Positions 9,568-18,093 of a DNA stretch of 64,000 bases are shown here, piece after piece. Below the pieces are notes generated by a model. That model saw only the letters and a list, made by a program, of their open reading frames with translations, made no database searches and was not told where the DNA came from. The stretch covers positions 2,877,324 to 2,941,323 of the forward strand of contig NZ_JAMXLA010000001.1 in assembly GCF_024054175.1 (NCBI RefSeq), given 5' to 3'. The DNA is from Flavobacterium sp. NRK1 (GTDB lineage: Bacteria > Bacteroidota > Bacteroidia > Flavobacteriales > Flavobacteriaceae). Within the stretch, counting starts at the first letter, position 1. Each line of letters opens with the position of its first letter. Made by a program: the position numbers and the translations under genes.

Positions 9568-9611
9568 GGTACATAAAAAAACCACCTCGTATAGAGAGGT
9601 GGTTTTTTTAT
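9568..9611 (-). terminator. Terminator downstream of the OsmC-family gene
   Basis: The stem AACCACCTC/GAGGTGGTT is flanked by A6 on one side and T7 on the other, so it could work in both directions. It lies 15 bases beyond the stop of the OsmC-family gene. The rest of the 278-base gap to lpxD (9348-9567) is AT-rich and shows no other gene or clear motif. Confidence 0.85.
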
Positions 9612-9625
9612 AATAGCGATTTTGA

Positions 9626-10045
9626 TTAAAGTACTAATGTAGCAGATAAAGTAATTTCTGCTTTTAGCAATTTAGATACAGGACATATTTCTTTTGCTTT
9701 TTGAGCTGATGCCTGAAAATCCTGCTCCGTTATTCCAGGTACGGTAGCTTCAAGCTTTAAATGGATTTTGGTTATTGTTCCGTCTTCAAATGTTACCTGT
9801 GCTTCAGTATCTAAATTATCGGCAGTAAACCCTGCTTCATTTAAAAGAAAACTCAACTGCATAGTATAACATCCTGAATGAGCAGCAGCAATAAGTTCTT
9901 CCGGGTTTGTACCAACGCCATCTGCAAAACGTGTTTTAAATGATAGTTGTGCTTTATCCAGTGTTGTACTTTCGGTAGATATAGTTCCTTTGCCTTCCAT
10001 ACCTGTACCTTTCCAGTTTGCGTTTGCTTTTCTTGTGAATTTCAT
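9626..10045 (-). CDS. OsmC/Ohr family peroxiredoxin
   Basis: The 139-residue protein has the OsmC architecture. Arg39 lies in SFKTRF and Glu50 in TNPEELIAAA. The peroxidatic Cys59 is in AAHSGCYTMQLSFLL, and the resolving Cys121 is in AKEICPVSKLL. These cytosolic thiol peroxidases reduce organic hydroperoxides. Its length and spacing fit the OsmC rather than the Ohr subgroup. The gene is divergent from the OxyR-like regulator at 10256 with a 210-base AT-rich gap between them, so control of osmC by OxyR is a reasonable inference, although I could not define an operator by eye. Confidence 0.9.
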   Translation of the reverse strand: MKFTRKANANWKGTGMEGKGTISTESTTLDKAQLSFKTRFADGVGTNPEELIAAAHSGCYTMQLSFLLNEAGFTADNLDTEAQVTFEDGTITKIHLKLEATVPGITEQDFQASAQKAKEICPVSKLLKAEITLSATLVL

Positions 10046-10255
10046 AATATTAAATTTTAAAAGTTATTATTTTTTGTGTTATTAAAATTAGTTTAAATTT
10101 TTAATTGCTTTTTATTTATTACCATTTTCATAAGTATTTTAGTTTATACTTTCCTAAAACTCCATTGTTTCATTTTGACAAGACAAAGATATTTTAATAG
10201 CTATATATAAATCAAATTAATAATTTTATACCTTTATAAAATAAATTAATAATGT

Positions 10256-11230
10256 ATGACTTTACAGCAATTGCGCTACATAGTAGCTTTAGATGAGCAC
10301 CGCCATTTTGCTAAGGCTGCGGAGCAATGTATGGTTACGCAACCCGGACTTACCATTCAGCTTAAAAATTTAGAAGGAGAAATAGGAATTAAAATATTTG
10401 ACAGAACTAAAGTGCCTTTACGTCCTACATTATTGGGCACAGAGATAATAACACGTGCAAAAAAAGTGTTGTATGAAGCCGAGGCTATTCGTGGTTTTGT
10501 AGTTAACCAGAAGAACGATTTAAAAGGGAATGTTACATTAGGAGTTATAAGTACATTATCACCTTACTTAATACCGCAGTTTATTAAGGCTATGAAAAGC
10601 ATAGTACCCGATATGCATTTTACGATTAAAGAAACCGGTACAGGACAGTTATTACACGGTTTACAAACAGGTGAAATAGATATTGCATTAATGGCTACAC
10701 CTACGGGTATGCCCGGATTAAGAGAATATCCTGTTTTTAATGAACCCTTCGTAGCTTTTCTTCATGAGAACCATCCAATGTCTGAGGAGGAATATTATGA
10801 AATAAATCAGGGTGATAAACCATATTTATTATTATTACAGCAGGAGTATTGTTATAATGCACAAATGCTCGATATATGTGGTTTAACAGATAGGTATGAT
10901 AAGGTTAATGAACAGTTTGATTATGATATTAATTCTATAGAAACGCTTAAAAATCTTGTACGTGCTGAATTGGGTTTTGCAATTATTCCGCAACTATCTG
11001 TTATTAATGAAAAAGAAAGCACGCTTTTTAAACCCTTTAAAGATCCAAAACCTGTAAGGGAGATAAGTTTGGTAACATCCGATACTTTTTCACGAAAATT
11101 ACTTCTGGAAAAAATGAGCCAGACTATATGGAGCTGCCTGCCGGATTCTCTTAAACAGGACTATAAGTATAAAAAAATACAATGGAATGATTCGCCTTAT
11201 TTTATAAATGCTACAGCAGGGTCTTTATAA
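10256..11230 (+). CDS. oxyR: LysR-type regulator OxyR (hydrogen peroxide sensor)
   Basis: The protein has 324 residues. The N-terminal winged HTH (residues 1-60, LQQLRYIVALDEHRHFAKAA, then VTQPGLTIQLKNLE) is typical of LysR regulators. The C-terminal part is the periplasmic-binding-like sensor. Two cysteines lie at 199 and 208 in QQEYCYNAQMLDICGL. Their positions and spacing match the redox pair C199/C208 of E. coli OxyR, which forms a disulfide on peroxide exposure and activates antioxidant genes. This makes OxyR a firmer call than generic LysR. It is divergent from the OsmC-family gene, a likely target. Confidence 0.92.
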   Translation: MTLQQLRYIVALDEHRHFAKAAEQCMVTQPGLTIQLKNLEGEIGIKIFDRTKVPLRPTLLGTEIITRAKKVLYEAEAIRGFVVNQKNDLKGNVTLGVISTLSPYLIPQFIKAMKSIVPDMHFTIKETGTGQLLHGLQTGEIDIALMATPTGMPGLREYPVFNEPFVAFLHENHPMSEEEYYEINQGDKPYLLLLQQEYCYNAQMLDICGLTDRYDKVNEQFDYDINSIETLKNLVRAELGFAIIPQLSVINEKESTLFKPFKDPKPVREISLVTSDTFSRKLLLEKMSQTIWSCLPDSLKQDYKYKKIQWNDSPYFINATAGSL

Positions 11231-11234
11231 AAGC

Positions 11235-12185
11235 TTAAATGTTCTTCATAAAAGCAGTAATACTGGTTACCCATTGTTCTTTATGGTTTACCAGGTAATT
11301 TTCATGCCCTGCTCCGTGAAAAATAACCAGCTTCTTTTTGCCCTTAATGTTTTTAAATACGGTGTGTGTTTCTTCACGGCTTACTCTATTATCTTTATTG
11401 CCATATAATAGTAGTGTAGGGCAATTAACAGCTGCAGCATATTCTTCAGGATTGTTATTAAATGCCCAAAAGCCATTTTGTATGCCGCCCCAAAACATGA
11501 GTAAGCCTGCCATAGGAAATGTAGGAGCTTTCATTATCCTGAATCTTGCACAAACTGTTTTGTACATTGAGCCAAAAGGACATTCAAGCAGTATGGATTT
11601 TGGAGACAAATTGTAATCTTTTATAGCTTTAAGAATGGCAGCAGATCCCATAGAAGTACCAAACAGATGTATATTGTTTTCTCCTTTTGTTTTTAAATAA
11701 TCATAACATGTTTTTACCTGTTGTGCTTCAAAATAACCAATAGTAGTGGTGTTGCCTTCAGATCCTCCGGAGCCCATAAAATCTACAAGTAGGGTATTGT
11801 AGCCAAGTTTTAAAAATTCATCTGATTTATCCAACATGTCTGATTTTTTACCTCCATACCCATGAAATAATATTATGGTTCCTTTTGGGTTGGGTACTTT
11901 TATACTCCAGCATTCTATTGCAACGTTACTCTTTAATTTAATGTTTTGATAGGGTTGTGAAGGTTTTTTGGTATTTACAGGACGTGGATTATTTACACCA
12001 AAGAATAAGATGCCTGCCTTTTGTGATGCAGTAAGATTATTTGCATCAGTTCTTGATTGGATTTTATCTGAAAAATGCGTGAATTTATAAGAATGGAAAA
12101 TTGCAATTATGTTCATTAGTACAAAAATTACAATGAACAATCTTACAATGTGTTTTATAATTTTTTTATTATTGTTTCTTTCCAT
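11235..12185 (-). CDS. Alpha/beta hydrolase, membrane-anchored
   Basis: The 316-residue protein has an N-terminal membrane segment (about residues 12-32) followed by an alpha/beta-hydrolase fold. The oxyanion motif is ILFHGYGGKKSD, the nucleophile Ser178 lies in the elbow LFGTSMGSAA, the acid Asp is in LLYGNKDNRVSR and the His is in FHGAGHENYL. The full catalytic triad is present, so an esterase or lipase-like activity is expected. The substrate is not evident. The BEM46/YfhR-like group has the same layout of anchor plus hydrolase. It ends four bases from the convergent oxyR stop. Confidence 0.85.
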   Translation of the reverse strand: MERNNNKKIIKHIVRLFIVIFVLMNIIAIFHSYKFTHFSDKIQSRTDANNLTASQKAGILFFGVNNPRPVNTKKPSQPYQNIKLKSNVAIECWSIKVPNPKGTIILFHGYGGKKSDMLDKSDEFLKLGYNTLLVDFMGSGGSEGNTTTIGYFEAQQVKTCYDYLKTKGENNIHLFGTSMGSAAILKAIKDYNLSPKSILLECPFGSMYKTVCARFRIMKAPTFPMAGLLMFWGGIQNGFWAFNNNPEEYAAAVNCPTLLLYGNKDNRVSREETHTVFKNIKGKKKLVIFHGAGHENYLVNHKEQWVTSITAFMKNI

Positions 12186-12263
12186 TATAAATATTTGAAT
12201 ACGAATATAATGAATTCAATACTAAACTTAAAAATAGAAAAGCCCTGCTAAATTTCAGAAATT

Positions 12264-13487
12264 TTAATGTATTGTTATACTTTCAGAATCACTTTCATTT
12301 ACTGATGCTATATTTCTTTTGCCTATAAGTAAAATTAATAATGCTATTATGGTGCTTCCGGCCATAATTGCTATCATTGGCACCATTGATGTTTTTACAA
12401 AAATACCCACAAGCATAGAGGCTACTGCTCCAAGCCCTAATTGTAGCGCACCCAATAGAGCAGAAGCACTCCCGGCATTTTCTGAAAAAGGTGCTAACGA
12501 CAATCCGGCAGTGTTAGGGTTTGTGAGTCCAAGACACCCTAAATAAAGAAACAACATAGCTATTGTGCTATATAGTGTAAGCCAGTTATTTATAGCGGCA
12601 ATTAAAAAGCATATACTTATAGTACTTTGCAGTAATAGTCCTGCTTTAACCAGTTGTGCGCTTTTATATTTTCTTAGCAATATTGAATTTAACTGACTCG
12701 TACCTATAAAGCTGACTGACATAAAGGCGAATATCCAGCCGTATGTTTCTCCCGACACTTTAAAAATATCCATAAATAGTAGGGGAGAACCAGCCACATA
12801 GGTAAACAGGCCTGAAAAGGCTATAGCACCGGATATGGCATACGTATAAAACTGAGGATGGCTAATTACACTTATAAATCCTTTAATTATGGGTTTTGGT
12901 TTAAGAGATATAGAAAAATCAGATTTTCTGGTATGTTCCAGCCCAAAACGTGAAGCTAATAATATACTGAAGCCCATTAAGGCAAGAATTATAAAAATAG
13001 TATGCCAGCCAAATCCGGCAATTACATAACTGCCTATTGTAGGAGCCAGCATAGGTGAAAGCCCCACGACCAGCATAAGTAGCGAAAACACTTTCGGGTT
13101 GTCTTCTACAGGGAAAAGATCGCGAACCATAGCCATTGCGGCTACAGATGCAGCACAGCTTCCCACAGCCTGTATAAATCGTAACAGGATAAAACTATCA
13201 ATATCAGTAGCTGCTGAACAGCCTATTGACGCCAGTATATACACTGCAAGTCCTGCATATAACGGATTTTTCCTCCCGTAACGATCCAGTAGTGGGCCAT
13301 ATAGTAATTGCCCTGCAGCTATGCCAATAAAATAACTTGACAGCGATAAAGAAACTTTATTTACAGTTGTATGTAGATCTTCTGCAATGGCATTAAAGCC
13401 AGGCAGGTACATATCTATAGAAAATGGGCCAAGTGCAGTTAAAGATCCTAAAATTAATATAAGCGAAATATATTTTTTGCGTGTCAT
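12264..13487 (-). CDS. Bcr/CflA family multidrug efflux MFS transporter
   Basis: The 407-residue inner-membrane protein has 12 predicted membrane spans. GSLTALGPFSIDMYLPGF at the N-terminus is the Bcr/CflA signature, followed by LLYGPLLDRYGRKNPLY, the MFS motif A between spans 2 and 3, and RFIQAVGSCAASVA. Relatives are proton-driven exporters of drugs such as bicyclomycin, chloramphenicol or sulfonamides. The substrate here is unknown. I start it at the ATG at 13487 (MTRKKYISLI); the open frame extends further back only through the displaced tRNA fragment and is not coding there. Confidence 0.92.
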   Translation of the reverse strand: MTRKKYISLILILGSLTALGPFSIDMYLPGFNAIAEDLHTTVNKVSLSLSSYFIGIAAGQLLYGPLLDRYGRKNPLYAGLAVYILASIGCSAATDIDSFILLRFIQAVGSCAASVAAMAMVRDLFPVEDNPKVFSLLMLVVGLSPMLAPTIGSYVIAGFGWHTIFIILALMGFSILLASRFGLEHTRKSDFSISLKPKPIIKGFISVISHPQFYTYAISGAIAFSGLFTYVAGSPLLFMDIFKVSGETYGWIFAFMSVSFIGTSQLNSILLRKYKSAQLVKAGLLLQSTISICFLIAAINNWLTLYSTIAMLFLYLGCLGLTNPNTAGLSLAPFSENAGSASALLGALQLGLGAVASMLVGIFVKTSMVPMIAIMAGSTIIALLILLIGKRNIASVNESDSESITIH

Positions 13488-13544
13488 GGTGTAATAAAGA
13501 AGACAGTAGAAATTATATAATATTACTTCTAAAATAAGGAAAGC

Positions 13545-13573
13545 AAAAAACCCACTCTTAGTGAGTGGGTTTT
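13545..13573 (-). terminator. Original host terminator of tRNA-Arg, displaced by the prophage
   Basis: The hairpin CCCACTC/GAGTGGG is flanked by A and T runs. On the minus strand it follows the displaced 3' half of tRNA-Arg directly, so it was most likely the tRNA terminator before phage integration. Confidence 0.75.
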
Positions 13574-13578
13574 GTTTC

Positions 13579-13624
13579 GTGATCGCGTCAGGATTCGAAC
13601 CTGAGACCGCCTGCTTAGAAGGCA
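13579..13624. repeat. attL: displaced 3' half of tRNA-Arg(TCT)
   Basis: These 46 bases are identical to 46599-46644 in direct orientation. They cover the 3' part of tRNA-Arg from the anticodon loop through the T-arm and acceptor strand to the discriminator. To the right of 13624 the sequence no longer resembles a tRNA, so this copy is a remnant that marks the left prophage end. Confidence 0.93.
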
Positions 13625-13793
13625 AAATTTTAACGCTTTTACGGGGTTAAAAAACAGCTACTTATACAGGTAATCAAAAAACAAAGTCCAACCGAAGTGC
13701 AAAACAAGCGGTTTAAAAGGTCTTTTTTAGCCTTATTTTCGAGGTAATTATTTTTTTTTTAAAATTAAAGCAAATATATAGCTTTTCTGCAAA

Positions 13794-13820
13794 AGAAAAG
13801 CCTCCCGGATACAGGAGGCC
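13794..13820 (-). terminator. Terminator at the end of the phage late operon
   Basis: A hairpin pairing GCCTCC with GGAGGC around a short loop is followed by TTTTC on the minus strand, 24 bases beyond the last phage gene. Between it and attL (13625-13793) lies AT-rich, gene-free sequence that would be one arm of attP. Confidence 0.75.
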
Positions 13821-13843
13821 ATTCCAACCAACAAAAAACCAAA

Positions 13844-14320
13844 TTATGAAAAACTACTCTTTACTTTACTTATAAGATACAACACTATAACCAGGAGAAT
13901 AAACCAAAAGAACCAGCTATAAAAATTAATATCCCGTTCAGATGTTTTACTATCGCTACTGCTTTGCTCTGTAGCTTTATTATTTACCTCTTTTTTTTCA
14001 GTTTCCTGCTTTTTTTCAGTAACTAACGTGTTAGATGTTATGTTTTGTTTTTTACGCTCTATACGGGCGTTTTTTAATATTGTTGTTTTACCTGTATGAT
14101 CTATGATCTCCAAAGGCTTTGAACTATCTACAGGCGTTATTACAATATCATCAGTATTGGAAACTAAAACCTCATTCGATTGTATTTCTGTTACAGCTTC
14201 TTTTGTTTCTGTTTTGGCAGTTTCTGTAACTTTAGTGCTTTCCTGGTGCTGCCTGTTTACTTTACGCATACCACACGATATAAACAATAAGGCAATCACT
14301 ATGTATATAATATATTTCAT
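13844..14320 (-). CDS. Probable unimolecular spanin (lysis protein)
   Basis: The 158-residue protein has a lipoprotein signal (MKYIIYIVIALLFISCG, lipidated Cys16) at one end and a single membrane span (FYSWFFWFILLVIVLYLI, about 131-148) at the other. A polar, Glu/Lys/Ser/Thr-rich periplasmic stretch joins them. An outer-membrane lipid anchor plus a C-terminal inner-membrane span in one chain is the layout of u-spanins such as T1 gp11, which fuse the two membranes at the last step of lysis. The position directly after the endolysin supports this. The call rests on topology and context, not on sequence similarity. Confidence 0.72.
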   Translation of the reverse strand: MKYIIYIVIALLFISCGMRKVNRQHQESTKVTETAKTETKEAVTEIQSNEVLVSNTDDIVITPVDSSKPLEIIDHTGKTTILKNARIERKKQNITSNTLVTEKKQETEKKEVNNKATEQSSSDSKTSERDINFYSWFFWFILLVIVLYLISKVKSSFS

Positions 14321-14322
14321 AA

Positions 14323-14787
14323 CTATTCCCTTATTTCAAAATGCATCCAGTCATAATCTTTCTCTACACCTAAGCTCACAAACCCATGCTTGTAAAAAAT
14401 ATCGATCATAGGTTTATACTCCGGACGTGCAAAACGTGCTGTGCGCTTGCTTTCCTTAAGCTTATTGCGTAACGGATCTAAGTCTATAGCAATACCCCAG
14501 CTATGGCGCGACCAGTCAGAACCGCCACGCATAGCCCTGAAGTTAAAACAGCCCCCAAAAAGGTCTATACCCAGTTCTTTTATTTTTTCGTATCCGTAAT
14601 ACGCCAGCAGGTCGGTAAAGACTGCTTTAAACTTATCAGCTACCAGCCTGTGACAGCGCATAGTTTTTACAGTAGTGTTTAAGTCCCATGCCAGCCGCAT
14701 AGGGTATGGCAGTTGTATTGACGTTAAATAGGTTCCGTGTTCATTTGGCGTGCCGTATTTAGCTATCGCCTGTTTCGTTGTTATCAT
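14323..14787 (-). CDS. Phage endolysin, M15 family D,D-carboxypeptidase/endopeptidase
   Basis: The 154-residue protein carries the M15 zinc-peptidase signature: SRHSWGIAIDLDPLRN provides the zinc ligands His95 and Asp102 (HxxGxAxD type), and YDWMHFEIRE at the C-terminus provides His149. Phage enzymes of this kind cut peptidoglycan stem peptides at cell lysis. There is no signal peptide, so it should depend on the adjacent holin for release. The start overlaps the end of the holin gene by 29 bases, and the spanin gene follows after 2 bases, forming a compact lysis cassette. Confidence 0.9.
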   Translation of the reverse strand: MITTKQAIAKYGTPNEHGTYLTSIQLPYPMRLAWDLNTTVKTMRCHRLVADKFKAVFTDLLAYYGYEKIKELGIDLFGGCFNFRAMRGGSDWSRHSWGIAIDLDPLRNKLKESKRTARFARPEYKPMIDIFYKHGFVSLGVEKDYDWMHFEIRE

Positions 14788-15307
14788 AATTATCTTGTTT
14801 ACCGTTAATTAATTCATTCAGGTCGCCCGTTTTTTCAAAATTATACAGGCGGTTCATTACAAAACCGGGAGGGAATTTCTTTTCCGAAAGCAGGTAGGCG
14901 TTTTTCAAAGCTTTACTGCCCGGATACAGCAGCGTAGATATTTGCAATGTTATTTTAAAAGTTTCCGCAAGTATATTATTGCCCGCAACATGCGAAATCA
15001 CTTCAAGGAACGGGTACACCAGCAGGATAATACCCCACATTTCTATATTCTTTAAAAAGAATTTCTTCCAGTGAAAATCCTTTATCTTTTTATGGTAAGC
15101 ATAACCAAAGACCATATTAATAAACATAGCCATTATAAGCCCTGTAAAAAACATTTCGTTATCCTGAAACCATAATCCGCATTTATCCAGCAGCCAGGCA
15201 ACCATACCAAACGACATTACAAGTTTAACCAGGTAACCTATCTTTTCCCAGAATGTTGGCTTATCGGCCGACAACAGGATTATGGTATAAAATATTTTTC
15301 TGAACAT
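14759..15307 (-). CDS. Probable holin
   Basis: The 182-residue protein begins at the ATG at 15307 (MFRKIFYTIILLSADKPTFW). Three to four hydrophobic spans are visible (about residues 18-35, 48-66, 83-103 and 115-133), followed by a charged C-terminal tail with KQDNYDNN. It lies immediately upstream of the endolysin and overlaps it, the classical holin position. Larger holins with a soluble tail of this length occur in Bacteroidetes phages. A longer start at 15337 would overlap the upstream gene and adds nothing hydrophobic that is needed. Confidence 0.72.
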   Translation of the reverse strand: MFRKIFYTIILLSADKPTFWEKIGYLVKLVMSFGMVAWLLDKCGLWFQDNEMFFTGLIMAMFINMVFGYAYHKKIKDFHWKKFFLKNIEMWGIILLVYPFLEVISHVAGNNILAETFKITLQISTLLYPGSKALKNAYLLSEKKFPPGFVMNRLYNFEKTGDLNELINGKQDNYDNNETGDS

Positions 15308-15318
15308 CGTTAGTAAGC

Positions 15319-15702
15319 TTATAAATTGGCACCACATGACTTTTTATTTTTATTTCCGTAAACAAGCATTAACCAGCATAGCAGCGAACACAGGCAGCAT
15401 AGCTTTGTATAAAGGTTGCCATACAGATCATAACTGATTAACGGCCTGATCTCATACAAAACATGGTTAGCAATAAGTCCCGCAACTATGCAGCGTATCA
15501 GCAGGCAGTATTTAAGCCGGACATACGGACTGAAAAACAGGGCTGCATATACAAGATAAACAACTGTGCCTGCGCCAAACTCCGCACCCAGCCACTGCAT
15601 TGCACCATCACCCACAGTAAAGAAAGCGAGATACAGCAGTACTGCCATCTGCATCACAGGTACTACAGCTACTAACTTCATATATACAGCCCATCCCCTC
15701 AT
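15319..15702 (-). CDS. Small phage membrane protein upstream of holin
   Basis: The 127-residue protein is almost entirely hydrophobic, with three to four spans (MKLVAVVPVMQMAVLLYLAF; AGTVVYLVYAALFF; CLLIRCIVAGLIANHVLY; LCCLCSLLCWLMLVYG). The C-terminus is basic (NKNKKSC). It sits between a small gene and the holin in the lysis region, so it may be a second holin or antiholin. I cannot name a family. Confidence 0.6.
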   Translation of the reverse strand: MRGWAVYMKLVAVVPVMQMAVLLYLAFFTVGDGAMQWLGAEFGAGTVVYLVYAALFFSPYVRLKYCLLIRCIVAGLIANHVLYEIRPLISYDLYGNLYTKLCCLCSLLCWLMLVYGNKNKKSCGANL

Positions 15703-15704
15703 AA

Positions 15705-15836
15705 TTATTTCGTTCTTTTAAGTACGCCCGGTACTATTACCGCTTTGTTTTCGTACTTCGTATTCAGGAAAGCAGTTACTTCTTCAAGCAGTTCCGGCTG
15801 ATCATCATAGACCATGGTAAAGATTTTTGATTCCAT
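15705..15836 (-). CDS. Small phage protein, 43 residues
   Basis: This short frame runs from ATG (15836) to TAA (15705), beginning MESKIFTMVYDDQPELLEEV and ending VPGVLKRTK. It fills exactly the gap between the fibre gene (12 bases upstream) and the membrane-protein gene (2 bases downstream) and has no overlap with any other coding frame, so it is probably real. Function unknown. Confidence 0.6.
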   Translation of the reverse strand: MESKIFTMVYDDQPELLEEVTAFLNTKYENKAVIVPGVLKRTK

Positions 15837-15848
15837 CTGTATTTATTT

Positions 15849-17954
15849 TTAATTATAAACTCTTATTTCTATTAAAGATGCTCCATTTAGAACCCCATCA
15901 GCAGCAGAATTTGAAGAATTAAAAGTTCTTATCCCTAAATCATTAGTATTAATCCTTGAGACTTTAACTTGATTCCCCGAGATACTGGAATCCCCAAGAT
16001 TAATGAACGCCCATGTTTTATTTAACACAAAAGCAGCGTTTAGTGTTCCGGTATATAAACCAGTGCTTGTATAAACCCAAGATATAGGACCGGACAATGT
16101 GTTTTCTAAAATTGTTACAGTCGGTGCTGACGTACCACTTTGTGTAATTAGAGCCGTATATACTTTATAAGGCCTTGAGTCAATAACGAGGTTGCCGGAA
16201 CCAATTAAGCTATTTCCATTTATACTCTTAATATTTGTTCCACTGACAAGCGTTGCCTGTTTTGCGTCTAATACTGCTTGCGTTGCCGTACTTACAGGTT
16301 TACTCAAATCACTTGTGTTATCAACATTGGATAAGCCAACATCAGATTTAGTCAGATCAATATTACCGCTACCCAGTAGCGACTGCCCTTCTATAGTTTT
16401 AATATTAGTACCACTAACCAACGCAGCCTGTTTCGCATTCCAGTTAGCTATATCTGTAGTTGTAAAATCTGAACTACTCCATGTTCTTTTCCACCCGCCC
16501 GTTGAAAAAGCAGCACCGTTCTTTATATTATAATATATACCTCCGGAATCTGCATGAAATATTAACAGGCCATAGGTTGTGCTTCTAAAATAGGAAACTA
16601 AAACACCGCTTTCATTCACGGGCAAATTTGAAGCAGCATTCGAAACCCTTACCACAAGTGTTGTTGCTATAGCAAATACATCGCCTGTATATGCAGTATT
16701 ATTTTGTACACCGGTTCCCCAGCCTGAGGTTTTGTAATCACCCCAGCTAAACGCAGCGTTCCAGTTTGGCGAATTAGCCAATGCTGACGTTATAGCATTC
16801 TGAGTCATAGATCCATCGGTATTACTTCCGGTGCCGGTATATAATTTACCGATACCCGCAAGAACTGACGTACCGATACCTGAAGGTACCTCAAATCTCG
16901 CCCAGTTAGAAGGTGTCTGCCCGGGTGAATTTACTTTTGAGTAGAAACTATCACCCACTCCGTAAAAACTTCCGTTTATTGCACCTTCTACCGATACAAT
17001 ATAAGAATCCCCGCGCCTTACAGCACCTCCTGAACCGGTACCCGTTGTAGGGTACGTACCACCGGAAGCATCCCAGTCACCCGCAAGGCGAACAATACCC
17101 GTAACAAGAGCATCTACATAATCTTTACGCGCAAGATGCTCTGCGCTTGTTGGCTGCTGTGTTGAAGATACATTACCATCAATATTTAGGTCACCGTCAA
17201 CATCCTGACTTGTTTCCCCTGTTTTGTGTACTACGTTGTTGTCAAGGGCGTAAGGTGAACTGCCCGCCGCATCATCAGTAGTAATAACAAACATCTCATC
17301 GGTAAAATCGGCAGTACCGCCATCACCATACGTGCCGGGTGTACCCGTAAACAAAGCAAACATAAGCTTGCCATCTGCCGTAAAGCTGAAGTAATGCTGT
17401 ATGATACCCGTATCGGTTTCCTCACCGCTGTCGCTGAAATCCCACAGGCTTTCATTTGCCACATCAACAAAAGTCTGCCCGTCCGGTACCGTGCCAAGCG
17501 GATCAATTACAGCGTCAGGGTCTGACGTTATATCTTCCGGTTGCAGGTTAAGCACCGATATCAGGTAAAAGTTAGACGATACCGTATTCGTACCGCCAAC
17601 GCCATACGTACCGGGCTCCAGGAAAGCAGCAAAAACATATTTTTTGGACGGGCTGAACGTTCCGAATATAGGCCCGCCCGTTTCACCGGGTGTAAATACA
17701 GGCGCATCGGTTATAACAATGTATAACGGACAGTCTTTTTCACCCACAACCGTTGTACGGGCATCCATTTTCGTTTCGATAAGCGCAGCGTTTACTACAG
17801 AGCTTGTAAAACCCAGCGAAATAACCTTGCCTTTTTTAGCAATGAAATCATACAGTTCGGTAAAATTATCGTTTACCTTTTCAAAACCGACCCTCAGTGT
17901 ATCTGCTGCCGGATCATTATCAAATGCGCCGTTATTTATTAATTCCTGTGCCAT
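15849..17954 (-). CDS. Phage tail fibre / receptor-binding protein
   Basis: The 701-residue protein is rich in Gly, Ser, Thr and Asn with many short beta repeats, as in trimeric fibres. The N-terminal part (AADTLRVGFEKVNDNFTELY) is a common tail-attachment segment. A central region has GDGGTADF and GTYGVGG repeats. Near residues 500-590 the motif LVSGTNIKTIEGQSLLGSGN recurs as LVSGTNIKSINGNSLIGSGN, with SKPVSTATQAVLDAKQ between, a pattern seen in many fibres of Bacteroidetes phages. The C-terminal about 100 residues are a distinct beta-rich head likely to contact the host. It is the last gene of the tail module. Confidence 0.82.
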   Translation of the reverse strand: MAQELINNGAFDNDPAADTLRVGFEKVNDNFTELYDFIAKKGKVISLGFTSSVVNAALIETKMDARTTVVGEKDCPLYIVITDAPVFTPGETGGPIFGTFSPSKKYVFAAFLEPGTYGVGGTNTVSSNFYLISVLNLQPEDITSDPDAVIDPLGTVPDGQTFVDVANESLWDFSDSGEETDTGIIQHYFSFTADGKLMFALFTGTPGTYGDGGTADFTDEMFVITTDDAAGSSPYALDNNVVHKTGETSQDVDGDLNIDGNVSSTQQPTSAEHLARKDYVDALVTGIVRLAGDWDASGGTYPTTGTGSGGAVRRGDSYIVSVEGAINGSFYGVGDSFYSKVNSPGQTPSNWARFEVPSGIGTSVLAGIGKLYTGTGSNTDGSMTQNAITSALANSPNWNAAFSWGDYKTSGWGTGVQNNTAYTGDVFAIATTLVVRVSNAASNLPVNESGVLVSYFRSTTYGLLIFHADSGGIYYNIKNGAAFSTGGWKRTWSSSDFTTTDIANWNAKQAALVSGTNIKTIEGQSLLGSGNIDLTKSDVGLSNVDNTSDLSKPVSTATQAVLDAKQATLVSGTNIKSINGNSLIGSGNLVIDSRPYKVYTALITQSGTSAPTVTILENTLSGPISWVYTSTGLYTGTLNAAFVLNKTWAFINLGDSSISGNQVKVSRINTNDLGIRTFNSSNSAADGVLNGASLIEIRVYN

Positions 17955-17958
17955 TGTT

Positions 17959-18093
17959 TTAGCTTTTACTTGTTTTTACAATTGTGCTGCTGCACTTTAT
18001 CACCGTGTCCGAACATTTACCGCTTGGCGCCGTAACCGTTGTGGTATATCTTTTTGGCCGTGCAAAAATGATATGCACTTTATTGTTATTCAT
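17959..18093 (-). CDS. Small phage protein, 44 residues, between tip and fibre genes
   Basis: The frame runs from ATG (18093) to TAA (17959), begins MNNNKVHIIFARPKRYTTTV and ends IVKTSKS. Its start overlaps the stop of the tail-tip gene (ATGAATAA arrangement) and its stop lies 4 bases before the fibre start, so it is packed like a translated gene. It is basic with two Cys. Function unknown. Confidence 0.6.
   Translation of the reverse strand: MNNNKVHIIFARPKRYTTTVTAPSGKCSDTVIKCSSTIVKTSKS

Noticed and set aside
13488..13625. Longer N-terminus for the MFS transporter
   Set aside because: The extra 46 codons run through a terminator and the displaced tRNA half; MTRKK at 13487 followed by the first membrane span is the natural start.
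15849..17954. Repeats in the fibre gene as a possible diversity-generating retroelement target
   Set aside because: No reverse transcriptase gene, template repeat or accessory avd gene was found in the prophage, and the repeats are ordinary fibre repeats.
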